This document shows positions 8,221 to 15,416 of a DNA stretch of 25,283 nucleotides, piece by piece. This DNA comes from a virus. The position numbers and the translations under genes are program-made. Where the stretch lies: the IMG/VR virus record IMGVR_UViG_3300045999_011512, positions 1 to 25,283 of that record. One strand, given 5' to 3'. A model generated the notes under the pieces. It was given only the letters and a program-made list of their open reading frames with translations, did no database searches and was not told the DNA's origin. Position 1 is the first letter of the stretch. Each line of letters starts with the position of its first letter.

Positions 8221-8927
8221 AAATCATCCATCGTTAAATTTTTAATACTTCCGGTTTCGTTAAAAACAACATAAAGTTGAAGATATATTTTTTTTATAGT
8301 ATTTATAACGGCTGTTATATTTTGAGTTTTTACGTTAGTACGTTCTCGTATTAATATATACAACGCCTTTTTATTATAATTTTCTATATTTTCTCTATTT
8401 TTAAATAAATCTTTAACTGCATCTGCTATTTCCATATCCTTCTGTTTTATAAATATTTTATCTATATTTTTTTCCAGAAAAAATATAAATTCTTCTGTGA
8501 AGTCATATGTTTCTTCATTTTGCTTTGCACGTGCATATTCATTAACAATATTACGTTCAGAATCTATTGCAGATACATCTCTTTTCTTTTGTTTTAAATA
8601 ATAATTGTTATTATTGTGTGCTATTAAGTAGTTTTTTGCAACAATGCTAAAGTAAGAAAATGCCTTGCCTTTATCTTGAGAGTATTTGTTAATTTTTTCT
8701 ATTAAAAAAGATATAACTTCTTGTTTTACATCTTCATGTGAAACATCAAAATTATAAAATTTAAAAGTATGGATTATATTTTCCGCCAATTTATCAAATG
8801 CTGCATGGATGTGCTTATTATATATAATATTTTTTTCAGATTCATTTTCTGTATTATTATATAATACTATTGCATTTTCGGTATCTTGTGAAAAATAAAC
8901 CTTTTGTTTTGGTTTTCTTTTATTCAT
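8217..8927 (-). CDS. 55: Late transcription sigma factor, T4 gp55-like
   Basis: A 236-residue protein. A stretch at about residues 62-103 reads like the reduced region 2 of gp55-type sigma factors: EDVKQEVISFLIEKINKY, then a D-KGKAFSYFS segment and an aromatic helix IVAKNYLI. Similar KGKAFxxFS sequences occur in T4-like late sigmas. In T4, gp55 binds host RNA polymerase, recognises the TATAAATA octamer and works with the sliding clamp and gp33. The rest is Lys/Asn-rich and helical; no full region 4 (-35 recognition) is evident, as expected for gp55. The window contains matching octamers upstream of baseplate genes. Its stop overlaps the next gene's ATG. An AATAAATA octamer lies 9-16 bases before its own start, very close for a promoter. 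Confidence 0.72.
   Translation of the reverse strand: MNKRKPKQKVYFSQDTENAIVLYNNTENESEKNIIYNKHIHAAFDKLAENIIHTFKFYNFDVSHEDVKQEVISFLIEKINKYSQDKGKAFSYFSIVAKNYLIAHNNNNYYLKQKKRDVSAIDSERNIVNEYARAKQNEETYDFTEEFIFFLEKNIDKIFIKQKDMEIADAVKDLFKNRENIENYNKKALYILIRERTNVKTQNITAVINTIKKIYLQLYVVFNETGSIKNLTMDDL
8300..8307 (-). promoter_or_regulatory. T4-type late promoter octamer before the hub operon
   Basis: TATAAATA on the minus strand inside the 3' part of the sigma gene, 80-87 bases before the ATG of the first hub-operon gene at 8220. It is an exact match to the T4 consensus, in a sensible place for late expression of the spike, hydrolases and wedge genes. Confidence 0.55.
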
Positions 8928-8941
8928 GAAATCTTTATTTA

Positions 8942-9211
8942 TTATTTTTTAAATAGTTCATCTAATCTCATTACTATAGTTTTTAAATTTTTAAAAAATA
9001 TACCAACTTCATCATCTGCTTCAAAACTACCACGTCTATCGATAGCTTTTAATTCATTACGCATATCGATTACAATTGTACGTATACGAATAAATTCATC
9101 TGAAAGTGTTTCTACTTCTTTTTCTAAAAAGTCTATAGTTTTTAGAGAATTTACATTAGCATAAACACTTATAGCTAATGATATTAATAATAGAATAATT
9201 AGATATATCAT
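8942..9211 (-). CDS. Small single-pass membrane protein with coiled coil
   Basis: An 89-residue protein. A hydrophobic segment at residues 2-19 (IYLIILLLISLAISVYA) is a likely signal-anchor. A heptad-like charged helix follows (about 23-60: LEKEVETLSDEFIRIRTIVIDMRNEL), suggesting a coiled coil, and then a second helix ending FKNLKTIVMRLDELFKK. Its ATG overlaps the stop of the ClpP-like gene (ATGA), so the two are translationally coupled. The layout (short membrane anchor plus coiled coil) resembles spanin or holin-accessory proteins, but there is no lipobox or partner gene to support that. Function unknown. Confidence 0.65.
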   Translation of the reverse strand: MIYLIILLLISLAISVYANVNSLKTIDFLEKEVETLSDEFIRIRTIVIDMRNELKAIDRRGSFEADDEVGIFFKNLKTIVMRLDELFKK

Positions 9212-9840
9212 ATAATAGAATCAATAATTCCTAAGTTTATTGCTTCAACAGGAGTAAAGTACGTGTCTTTTATGCAATTTTCCTTCCACCAGTTTTTTTG
9301 CTTACTTGTTGATTCTTCAAGTAAAGTCAAAAATGATTCTTCTAAAACTTCCAAGTGTTTTACGCTTTGCTTAACATCTGACGATTTTCCAAAGAAATCG
9401 GTTGATATTTCGTGGAACATTATTGTTGAATTTTTCGATGCGGCTCTAGTTCCTGTTCCACAGGTCAGTATCAGTGCAGCGGCACTCATTGCACGTCCTC
9501 TGCAAATAGTGTTTACTTTTACTTTAAGTCCCTTAATGTAATCTATAATTGCAAGCGCTGTATACATATTCCCACCGCCTGAATTTATTATGATCGTTAT
9601 AGGCGAATCATGGCTTTCATTTAGATATTTTCTGTATTGAAATATCAGGTTAATCTTTGCAACTACTTCGTAAAAAATAAAATCTTCTATATCAGAATTG
9701 ATAAACAAAACCCCATTTTCCAAATTTACACCATACTCCATTTCGCTAAAAACTCTAGCGAAATATGAATCAAGACTCGTTTTTGAAGAATCGGGTTGTG
9801 AATCTTTTTTAGCTAACAATGGCTCATCGTACATATTCAT
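9208..9840 (-). CDS. clpP: ClpP-like serine peptidase
   Basis: A 210-residue peptidase of the ClpP fold when started at position 9840. That ATG is preceded at proper distance by an AGGAG ribosome-binding site and lies just past the stop of the upstream gene; an ATG 69 bases further upstream would overlap that gene. In the 210-residue numbering the catalytic triad is visible: Ser119 in GRAMSAAA, His143 in IMFHEIS, and Asp192 in IKDTYFTPVEA. The oxyanion-loop INSGGGN (about 86-92) and the final LGIID match the family, and the length is close to that of E. coli ClpP. In bacteria ClpP works with AAA+ unfoldases. A phage copy might process virion proteins or redirect host proteolysis; no unfoldase or prohead protease is visible here. 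Confidence 0.88.
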   Translation of the reverse strand: MNMYDEPLLAKKDSQPDSSKTSLDSYFARVFSEMEYGVNLENGVLFINSDIEDFIFYEVVAKINLIFQYRKYLNESHDSPITIIINSGGGNMYTALAIIDYIKGLKVKVNTICRGRAMSAAALILTCGTGTRAASKNSTIMFHEISTDFFGKSSDVKQSVKHLEVLEESFLTLLEESTSKQKNWWKENCIKDTYFTPVEAINLGIIDSII

Positions 9841-9841
9841 A

Positions 9842-10279
9842 TTATAACTCCTGTAAATATTTTTCCAATTTTTTTTCAAAGCTTCGTTTCTTTTTAAGAT
9901 CTTTTTCATTTCTAATTTTACGTTTTAATTCTTTAATTTTTTCAAAATCTATTTTTGGTTGTTTTTTTGCTATTTTCTTTGTTGCTTTCTTTTTTATTTC
10001 TGTTGGTGAAATTTTATTTTTTAATTTTGGTTGTTCTACTCCCTTGTGATATACTTTCCCATCCTTATCAACAAATTCTTTCATAAATTTCCAACCACGA
10101 GGATAACCAATATTCTTTTTATTTTCTATTGAAACCGGTGGATTTCCCATAAATCTAACAACACATGCCCAACATAAAGCTTTTTCAGTTGTTTCACTTA
10201 CATTTAGTGTATTATTGCAAATTTTTCCTGTAAAATATTTACTATCTTTAGAATTATTTATACAAGTAATTTTTTTCAT
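9842..10279 (-). CDS. Unknown protein with Cys-rich N-terminus and basic C-terminus
   Basis: A 145-residue protein. Cys6, Cys21, Cys36 and Cys39 (ALCWACV) form a possible zinc-binding site. A central block GYPRGWKFMKEFVDKDGKVYHKGVEQP (given here only as PRGWKFM and KGVEQP) looks like a conserved small domain that I associate with unnamed proteins of T4-like aquatic phages. The C-terminal 60 residues are Lys-rich, with a likely coiled coil (about 112-142), and could bind nucleic acid. Its ATG overlaps the stop of the upstream membrane protein gene (ATGA), and it ends 1 base before the ClpP-like start. Function unknown. Confidence 0.68.
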   Translation of the reverse strand: MKKITCINNSKDSKYFTGKICNNTLNVSETTEKALCWACVVRFMGNPPVSIENKKNIGYPRGWKFMKEFVDKDGKVYHKGVEQPKLKNKISPTEIKKKATKKIAKKQPKIDFEKIKELKRKIRNEKDLKKKRSFEKKLEKYLQEL

Positions 10280-11319
10280 CTAATTTTTACCATTCTCGAA
10301 TATTTTATTTTATTTTCTGGTTCGCCGTATAAGTCTGTATTTTCTTGTGTTTGTGTAACTACTGACTCAGTCTGAATTTCCACTGGTGTATTTTCTTCGA
10401 GGATTGTTTCTACGTTTTCAATTTTATTTGTATTGATTTCGTTAATATCATCGGCTATGTCATTTATAGCATCTAATTCACCGGTAGAATCTAATAATAT
10501 ACTCTTTTTTTCTTTACTATCAAAATCATTTTTTTTCTTTATAGAATTTGCTGCAAATACCAAGGCAACTGCAAGTGGATCAAATACTAACATAATAAGC
10601 AATACTAAATAATTAACAACACTGTCCATATTGATACCAAGTGCTTTGCTAATATACATCAGTGGACCAACTTCTGATACTTCATTATTAGTTTCTATTT
10701 CTAATTTTTTAGATTCGTATAAATTTATGCTATCTAAAATAGCAGATTTTTTTGCTTGTATATTTGATAACTCTTGCGATATTCTTTCTAATAAAGTATT
10801 TGTTGCAGTAAGAGATTTTTCTAGCAATCTTGTGTTTTTATTTTTACTTGAGCTATATACATTTGAAATTGCATTGTCTTGATTTGTTTTAGATAATTGT
10901 ATAGACTCAATTTGCTTTTGTATTCTTTGCTCATTTTGATCTAAAACTAGCGTTTGTTTTTTAAAATTTTCAATTTTTATTTCAATTTTAGCAATATCAC
11001 CCTGTTTAAGTTTGAATGTTTTAATTGTATCTTGATAAGCAGAAGTTAAAAACCCATAAACACCGAGTGATGTTATGATCATAAGACAACCTAACGCAAA
11101 TGTCATGTAAATTTTTAATATTTTAGACATTGAATTCCAGTAGTCATGGATATAGGTTGCCAGTATTACTTTAGATGACTCTAATATTGAAGCCACTGTT
11201 ATTATTGCAATAACGGCACCGGAAAATAATTGCGAAAGACCAAATACACTATAAAACGCAGATGAAATAGCTAAAATTATAGCAGTCACCCATACTATAG
11301 CATAAAAGCTTATTTTCAT
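10276..11319 (-). CDS. Multi-pass membrane protein with long coiled coil
   Basis: A 347-residue protein. There are three hydrophobic segments in the first 95 residues (about 4-27, 32-53 and 70-92). A long coiled coil follows (about 98-215; Gln/Lys/Glu/Ile-rich). A fourth hydrophobic segment lies at about 232-260 (YLVLLIMLVFDPLAVALVFAA). The C-terminus is acidic (about 265-335) and probably disordered and cytoplasmic. The bundle-coil-anchor layout suggests an inner-membrane sensor or scaffold made during infection. I do not recognise a named family. The start has a GAGG ribosome-binding site, and the gene begins a new unit just downstream of a terminator hairpin. It overlaps the next gene by 4 bases. 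Confidence 0.72.
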   Translation of the reverse strand: MKISFYAIVWVTAIILAISSAFYSVFGLSQLFSGAVIAIITVASILESSKVILATYIHDYWNSMSKILKIYMTFALGCLMIITSLGVYGFLTSAYQDTIKTFKLKQGDIAKIEIKIENFKKQTLVLDQNEQRIQKQIESIQLSKTNQDNAISNVYSSSKNKNTRLLEKSLTATNTLLERISQELSNIQAKKSAILDSINLYESKKLEIETNNEVSEVGPLMYISKALGINMDSVVNYLVLLIMLVFDPLAVALVFAANSIKKKNDFDSKEKKSILLDSTGELDAINDIADDINEINTNKIENVETILEENTPVEIQTESVVTQTQENTDLYGEPENKIKYSRMVKIR

Positions 11320-11383
11320 TAAATTTCCTCAAATTTTATAAATAGTGGTAATCATACATATAATTATTTTATACATCTAATAA

Positions 11384-11407
11384 AAATGGAGTCCTAAGAC
11401 TCCATTT
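11384..11407 (-). terminator. Rho-independent terminator (minus strand)
   Basis: A perfect 10-bp stem (AAATGGAGTC / GACTCCATTT) with a 4-base loop. Read on the minus strand it runs into a T-rich tail (TTTTTATT). It lies 20 bases beyond the stop of the 67-residue membrane protein gene, so it ends the thyX-methyltransferase unit and insulates the 347-residue gene downstream. Confidence 0.8.
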
Positions 11408-11427
11408 ATAAATTATATAGGATTAAC

Positions 11428-11631
11428 CTATTCCTTTGTTTCCTCTGGTACGGTTATATAAGTCTGTAACTCATGAATAACCGATACTTTATCCTTTATT
11501 TGTTCTTCTAGATTTTTTAAAGCTATATTAAGATCTTTAATTTGCTTATTATAAAAGAAGTGCTGGATTAAAATGTATCCTAGCTGTATTATTGCAATAG
11601 CAATTACGCCAATTAAATTAACCGTTTCCAT
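11428..11631 (-). CDS. Small membrane protein, single N-terminal TM and coiled coil
   Basis: A 67-residue protein. Residues 4-25 are hydrophobic (LIGVIAIAIIQLGYILIQHFFY), and a charged helix (about 28-52) follows, so it is probably anchored in the inner membrane with a short coiled coil in the cytoplasm. It begins 2 bases after the stop of the methyltransferase gene and is followed by a terminator, so it is the last gene of that unit. Function unknown. Confidence 0.65.
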   Translation of the reverse strand: METVNLIGVIAIAIIQLGYILIQHFFYNKQIKDLNIALKNLEEQIKDKVSVIHELQTYITVPEETKE

Positions 11632-11633
11632 AA

Positions 11634-12314
11634 TTAAACCCTTGAATTATAAACATAAACAGAAATCCAATTTTTATAAAAATCAGAACGTATTATAGTT
11701 TTACTATTTAGTACATCATCTAAAACGATTGCCGATGCAACATCTGCTAATTTTTGCTGAGAATCTAGTTTAAATGTAAATACTGCTCCCTTTTCTGGGA
11801 CCTTTGACCAAAATTTTATTTTGTTAATGATCTGCGATGTATTAAAATCTTCATTGATAACATTACACATAACAACCCAGTCTATATTATCATTTATGTT
11901 TCCCAGTATACTCAGATTTCTGAGTGCATCATCTGCATACCCATTAAACCCATCTTCAAAATCATTTATATCAAAATTCATAAGATTTACTGTGTCATCT
12001 TGATTAGACCTGAATTTATTGATGTCTAAATATTCTTCAATATTATCAATACCATAATATTTGTATATTTTTTCATTTGTAAATCGTTCTACATAATAAT
12101 AAAACTCACCAAGACCACACCCAACATCTAGAACTACATCAGAGGTTGTATTAATACCTATCGTAAATGAAACTCCATATGCAATATCTTGTTCCATTAG
12201 CGAGTCGTACCCAGATGCAGTTGGGTCCATTAGTATTTCATTTAATTCAGATTCAATGTTATTTATATATTGATCCAAGCTTACTGATTCTTGGGTTTCA
12301 TCTATTTCTTGCAT
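11634..12314 (-). CDS. Class I SAM-dependent methyltransferase
   Basis: A 226-residue protein. The Rossmann-fold SAM-binding motif I is clear: VVLDVGCGLGEF (about 60-71). The acidic end of strand 2 follows at YYGIDN (about 87-92), the expected place for ribose-hydroxyl binding. A hydrophobic strand DWVVMCNVINE lies where motif IV is expected in this fold. The N-terminal 45 residues are acidic and helical. The substrate cannot be read from sequence; there is no NPPY/DPPY motif of N6-adenine or N4-cytosine DNA methylases. It sits between thyX and a small membrane protein, 11 bases from thyX. It could methylate a protein, a small molecule or a glycan. Confidence 0.78.
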   Translation of the reverse strand: MQEIDETQESVSLDQYINNIESELNEILMDPTASGYDSLMEQDIAYGVSFTIGINTTSDVVLDVGCGLGEFYYYVERFTNEKIYKYYGIDNIEEYLDINKFRSNQDDTVNLMNFDINDFEDGFNGYADDALRNLSILGNINDNIDWVVMCNVINEDFNTSQIINKIKFWSKVPEKGAVFTFKLDSQQKLADVASAIVLDDVLNSKTIIRSDFYKNWISVYVYNSRV

Positions 12315-12325
12315 GTTAATAACCT

Positions 12326-13027
12326 TTAGTTTTTAAAATTTAAAGCTTCACCTATATTTGGGAAATTTTCAATAAATATATGTTTAATTTGATTTGCAAT
12401 ATCACGATGTTCTTTTTGGGTATCATCGCCTGTTCTTAATTCTAAATAATGTATCCAGCTTCTAAGCGATCCTTTCATGTACATTGTTGTTTCGGTTGCT
12501 AATGGAAGTATATCCCTAGCAACTTCACGCGCAACCCCAGCGTCTATAAGTTCTGAATAAAGTCTCATTGACGCTTCTAAAAAATCTCCAATCGCTTCAG
12601 ATGCTTTTATTTGTCCACTTTTTTTATAATTTGTAATTTTAGATTCAGATAACGTTGGATTAAATGATTCAGCTGAGCTTTGCCTATTTTTTTCTGCTTG
12701 CTTTCGTATTTCTATTTCTTGAACATTTGTCACAGAAGAATATCTTTGAGAAAATTCTTGAAATGAAAATGACTTATGGCGTAGGATCTGTGCCGCTACC
12801 GAACGCCTAGTGACTATTTCAACAGTCATGTCAACAAATTCAAATGGCGACCAATGTTTATGCTTTACTAGATAATTTATAAGTTTAGGAGCAGTCTCGG
12901 TATTCATCTGATTCGATGGATTACTCACACGTGCTATATAAACAACAAATTCTTCAGGGGTCATTGTTATTTTTTCAGTTCCGTCTGAAATTTCAGGGGA
13001 CGTAATTGAAACCAACTTTACACTCAT
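12326..13027 (-). CDS. thyX: Flavin-dependent thymidylate synthase ThyX
   Basis: A 233-residue protein that makes dTMP from dUMP using FAD, NADPH and methylene-tetrahydrofolate, supplying thymidine for phage DNA. The ThyX signature is present at residues 83-96: RHKSFSFQEFSQRY, with R83, H84, S88, E91, S93, R95 and Y96 in register. The usual third residue Arg is replaced by Lys85. Also present are ARVSNP (32-37), HWSPFEF (58-64), GVAREVARDILP, and the C-terminal GSLRSWIHYLELR block ending with a polar helix (family: NLRSxxHFLxLR). The length is usual for the family. It overlaps the upstream small gene by 4 bases (ATGA) and is followed by the methyltransferase. Confidence 0.93.
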   Translation of the reverse strand: MSVKLVSITSPEISDGTEKITMTPEEFVVYIARVSNPSNQMNTETAPKLINYLVKHKHWSPFEFVDMTVEIVTRRSVAAQILRHKSFSFQEFSQRYSSVTNVQEIEIRKQAEKNRQSSAESFNPTLSESKITNYKKSGQIKASEAIGDFLEASMRLYSELIDAGVAREVARDILPLATETTMYMKGSLRSWIHYLELRTGDDTQKEHRDIANQIKHIFIENFPNIGEALNFKN

Positions 13028-13248
13028 TTTACATCGTCTTTCTTATTTGATGTGAATATAATATTTTTAAATTCGTCATTATTTAAAGTCGCTACTTCTT
13101 TATTTTCTATCCCAACTAGTTTTGTATACATTGAGTTTGATTTATACATTCCAATTACATAATCAAATTCTTTTTCTTGACCATCTATATACTTTACAGT
13201 TGCTAAGAAATGCATTTTTGATGGGTGGATATAGTGTAGTAATTTCAT
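13024..13248 (-). CDS. Small protein of unknown function upstream of thyX
   Basis: A 74-residue protein that I do not recognise. The pattern of short strands (FLATVKYIDGQEKEFDYVIGMYKS) suggests a compact beta-rich fold, perhaps a small barrel. The C-terminus is charged. It is coupled to thyX by an ATGA overlap and lies 3 bases downstream of the deoxynucleotidase gene, so it is expressed with the nucleotide-metabolism genes. Function unknown. Confidence 0.6.
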   Translation of the reverse strand: MKLLHYIHPSKMHFLATVKYIDGQEKEFDYVIGMYKSNSMYTKLVGIENKEVATLNNDEFKNIIFTSNKKDDVK

Positions 13249-13251
13249 TTT

Positions 13252-13725
13252 TTAAATATTAATGTTTTCATTTTTAAGAATGTATGTTACCACTGAATTC
13301 CAATTCGGAAATTTATCGCTACCAAAATGTATGAATTCTCCTGTAAATTCCAAATTACTTTCTATTGCCCTATCATCTATCAGGTACCTGCCAATATTTA
13401 ACGATTTATTATGAGATAAAATTAATTTTTTATATCCATACTTTCCAAAATGTTTATCTATCCATATTCTCTTATCAGACCAAGATGATATATTATTCCA
13501 CTCTGCTGTAGATAGAAAATAAACATCAAAATATTTTGATAATATTTCAATTGCATTAAATGCACCATCAATTACTTCTAAATCGGAGTAAAATCCAGCT
13601 GGTGTTGGTGGTATTTGATATAAATCTAATTCTTTGCCATACATACGTTTCCACTTTTTAGGGAAATCGGCAACAACACCGTCCATATCAACATATATAA
13701 CTTCTTTTTTGTTACTTATATCCAT
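13252..13725 (-). CDS. 5'(3')-deoxyribonucleotidase-like HAD phosphatase
   Basis: A 157-residue HAD-superfamily protein of the NT5C type, which removes phosphate from (deoxy)nucleoside monophosphates. Motif I is VDMDGVVADF (12-21), with nucleophile Asp13 and acid/base Asp15. A motif II-type Ser/Thr lies in YFLSTAEWN, motif III is provided by a Lys in the KRIWIDKHFG/KLILSHNK region, and motif IV is LIDDRAIE, with acidic residues for Mg binding. The length is a little shorter than cellular enzymes but usual for phage copies. It sits two genes upstream of thyX, suggesting a role in pyrimidine nucleotide balance. Substrate preference is not visible. Confidence 0.82.
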   Translation of the reverse strand: MDISNKKEVIYVDMDGVVADFPKKWKRMYGKELDLYQIPPTPAGFYSDLEVIDGAFNAIEILSKYFDVYFLSTAEWNNISSWSDKRIWIDKHFGKYGYKKLILSHNKSLNIGRYLIDDRAIESNLEFTGEFIHFGSDKFPNWNSVVTYILKNENINI

Positions 13726-13792
13726 AAAACTTTATTTAATAAGGTTATTAATCAGTTAAACCAATATACGTTTTATTTGTTTAATAACAAAA

Positions 13793-14272
13793 CTATAGAT
13801 TCTCTGGGTATATTGGATTCCAGAATTCATATGCCTCATAATACAAAGATTTCCCCCTAACAGGATAAAAATTATCTTCTATACTTGCTTTGAATTCTAA
13901 CAATTGGTGGCATTGCTCGTATCGTTCATGTGCAACATTTAACTCTATTAGCTTATCTATAGTATTATCATATCCTTCGGAATCTGTTTTTACAAAGATA
14001 ATATTTGTATTTGTTCTCAATGTCAAAATTATTGTTGATTCAAAATGATTTTTAACTGCATATTTTAGATTTTCAAAAAAATAATCTATAAAATCATAAG
14101 AATCTTTTAGCGTTTTTGAAAATTCTACTAGTGTTGCTTCATCTTTGAACCAATAATCTGGGATATTATATATTTTGGATTTAAAAAGCTGTTTTGTATC
14201 CACACTTTTAAATTCTGAGGCATTTATTACTGTAAACGGAAATGATACATTTGGTTTTACTATCGCATCCAT
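13793..14272 (-). CDS. Unknown 159-residue protein
   Basis: A soluble, mixed alpha/beta protein rich in aromatic residues and Asn (for example DYWFKDEATLVEFSKTLKD and AHERYEQCHQLLEFK). There is no recognised motif, signal peptide or membrane segment. Its start overlaps the end of the upstream small gene by 13 bases, and a gap of about 67 bases separates it from the deoxynucleotidase. Function unknown; it may belong to the same late unit as the genes upstream. Confidence 0.7.
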   Translation of the reverse strand: MDAIVKPNVSFPFTVINASEFKSVDTKQLFKSKIYNIPDYWFKDEATLVEFSKTLKDSYDFIDYFFENLKYAVKNHFESTIILTLRTNTNIIFVKTDSEGYDNTIDKLIELNVAHERYEQCHQLLEFKASIEDNFYPVRGKSLYYEAYEFWNPIYPENL

Positions 14273-14502
14273 GCTGATCCTGAATCTAGAGTTTTTTCAA
14301 TTTCAATATCGTTGATTTTAATTGAAGAATTTGAATTAGATAGTAGTTCTTTATAGAAAAATTCTTGCTCAAACTGTTGTGTTTTTCTTAGAATGGTTTC
14401 ATCAATATTTGAATAACACAAATGATATCTAATCATTAACTTATTTAAATTCTGTAGGAATTTTCTATCGTCTTCATTGTTATGGTCAAATATCGAGTTC
14501 AT
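14260..14502 (-). CDS. Small helical protein of unknown function
   Basis: An 80-residue protein when started at the ATG at 14502; a TTG 18 bases upstream is also possible but less likely. It is largely helical and polar (DDRKFLQNLNKLMIRYHLCYSNIDETILRKTQQFEQEFFYKEL), so a small coiled-coil or helical-bundle protein is likely. It overlaps both neighbours, by 17 bases upstream and 13 bases downstream, consistent with translational coupling. Not recognised. Confidence 0.6.
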   Translation of the reverse strand: MNSIFDHNNEDDRKFLQNLNKLMIRYHLCYSNIDETILRKTQQFEQEFFYKELLSNSNSSIKINDIEIEKTLDSGSAWMR

Positions 14503-14689
14503 TTTCGTTTTCAATATCAATTAAATTTTCAGTGTCATCAATTAAAAAGCTATCTGAAATGGCCTCAAAATTAATTTCATAATCTTTAAATCTATTAAAA
14601 ACATTTTTTCTTGCAAAAACTTTATTTTGTGTTTTTGTTTTTAGTTGCTTTTTTGGGGGTTTCTGTTGTTTTTCTTGTTCTTGTTGCAT
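14486..14689 (-). CDS. Small ORF overlapping the basic-tailed protein; separate gene or +1-frame extension
   Basis: A 67-residue ORF. The first 30 residues are Lys/Gln-rich and overlap, in another frame, the end of the upstream gene by 68 bases. The last 37 are acidic and unique (ISDSFLIDDTENLIDIEN). The ATG at 14689 has only a weak upstream purine run. Its frame is +1 relative to the upstream gene, so the unique part could instead be made as a C-terminal extension by a +1 shift near a CCC-AAA run. An ordinary overlapping gene is the simpler reading. Function unknown. Confidence 0.45.
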   Translation of the reverse strand: MQQEQEKQQKPPKKQLKTKTQNKVFARKNVFNRFKDYEINFEAISDSFLIDDTENLIDIENENELDI

Positions 14690-15269
14690 TTTTTGCTACC
14701 GGTTTTTTAGTTGCAGTCTTTTTTGTTGCTGGTTTTTTGATGCTCTGTTGCGGTTTATCAGACCTTGTATTTTTTAAAATACTTTTTTTATCAATTTTAG
14801 ATATCTCATGGGTAAGCTCATCTGTTAATGATATCTTTTTGTTGTTTTCCATTATTTCGTCTGTTCCAAATTGGATTGATATACTCCCATCTTCATTTTT
14901 TACAATCTTAAATAGCCCAGCATTTATTATTAATAACTCGTGAAACCACATTAAAACTGCATCTATAAGTGGATCCTTTGGGTTATTTGGTGTATCATTA
15001 CTTATTTCTTTAAAGAATTTATCTAACATTTCTTCGAATTCTGGGTCATCTTTATCGAAAGTATTTAATTCTTCATTAAAATCCTTTTTGGCTTCAGGTG
15101 AATCATCAATTTTATGTTTTTTATAATCAGACGCTATCTTTTTTATCTTTTTATTAAAATCGGAAGTAGAAGGTGCGAACTGTTTTATTTCATCAATTGA
15201 TGATCCGCTATCAATATCCAGACTATGGAGTAGTGATTTCATTTTTGATTCCCACTTTTTATTTTGCAT
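14622..15269 (-). CDS. Unknown protein with histone-H1-like basic C-terminal tail
   Basis: A 215-residue protein from the ATG at 15269, chosen because an AGGAGG ribosome-binding site sits 4 bases upstream; an in-frame GTG at 15284 lies before that site. Residues 1-95 are acidic and helical (DDSPEAKKDFNEEL, DPEFEEMLDKFFKE). A compact segment (about 100-135: LIDAVLMWFHELLIINAGLFKIV) follows. The last 40 residues repeat Lys/Ala/Thr with Pro (KKPATKKTATKKPVAK), like the tail of histone H1 or bacterial AlgP-type proteins. It is first in its transcription unit, facing the divergent control region. It could be a DNA-binding or assembly protein; the function is unknown. Confidence 0.7.
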   Translation of the reverse strand: MQNKKWESKMKSLLHSLDIDSGSSIDEIKQFAPSTSDFNKKIKKIASDYKKHKIDDSPEAKKDFNEELNTFDKDDPEFEEMLDKFFKEISNDTPNNPKDPLIDAVLMWFHELLIINAGLFKIVKNEDGSISIQFGTDEIMENNKKISLTDELTHEISKIDKKSILKNTRSDKPQQSIKKPATKKTATKKPVAKNATRTRKTTETPKKATKNKNTK

Positions 15270-15387
15270 CTCACCTCCTAACACGCAATTAGTTTAATTA
15301 ACTCAGCTACTCCATAATCTGTTTTAATAAATATTAATTATAATTAAAATATATAACCCAGTTTCTTTAAAAGCCCCCCTTCCCCCC

Positions 15388-15416
15388 AGTATATACTGTT
15401 ATATACTAGTTAATAC
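15388..15416. repeat. Short direct repeats phased at 10 bp, with palindrome
   Basis: TATATACT occurs at 15390-15397 and again at 15400-15407, exactly one helical turn apart. A looser third copy (TTAATACC) follows at 15410. The first copy sits in a perfect palindrome AGTATATACT (15388-15397). It lies between the divergent units, next to a C6-TT-C6 run (15374-15387), so a protein-binding or DNA-bending site is plausible. Confidence 0.4.

Noticed and set aside
11337-11344. TATAAATA on the plus strand
   Set aside because: It points away from any plus-strand gene for several kilobases; the neighbouring genes are on the minus strand.
10255-12267. Minus-strand TATAAATA octamers at 10255-10262 and 12260-12267
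   Set aside because: Both lie near the start of the gene they are in and far from the next gene's start, so they are probably chance matches in AT-rich coding DNA.
14611-14943. 110-residue plus-strand ORF with hydrophobic stretch
   Set aside because: Antisense to the Lys/Ala/Thr-rich tail, whose complement always reads as Phe/Leu/Val; no ribosome-binding site.
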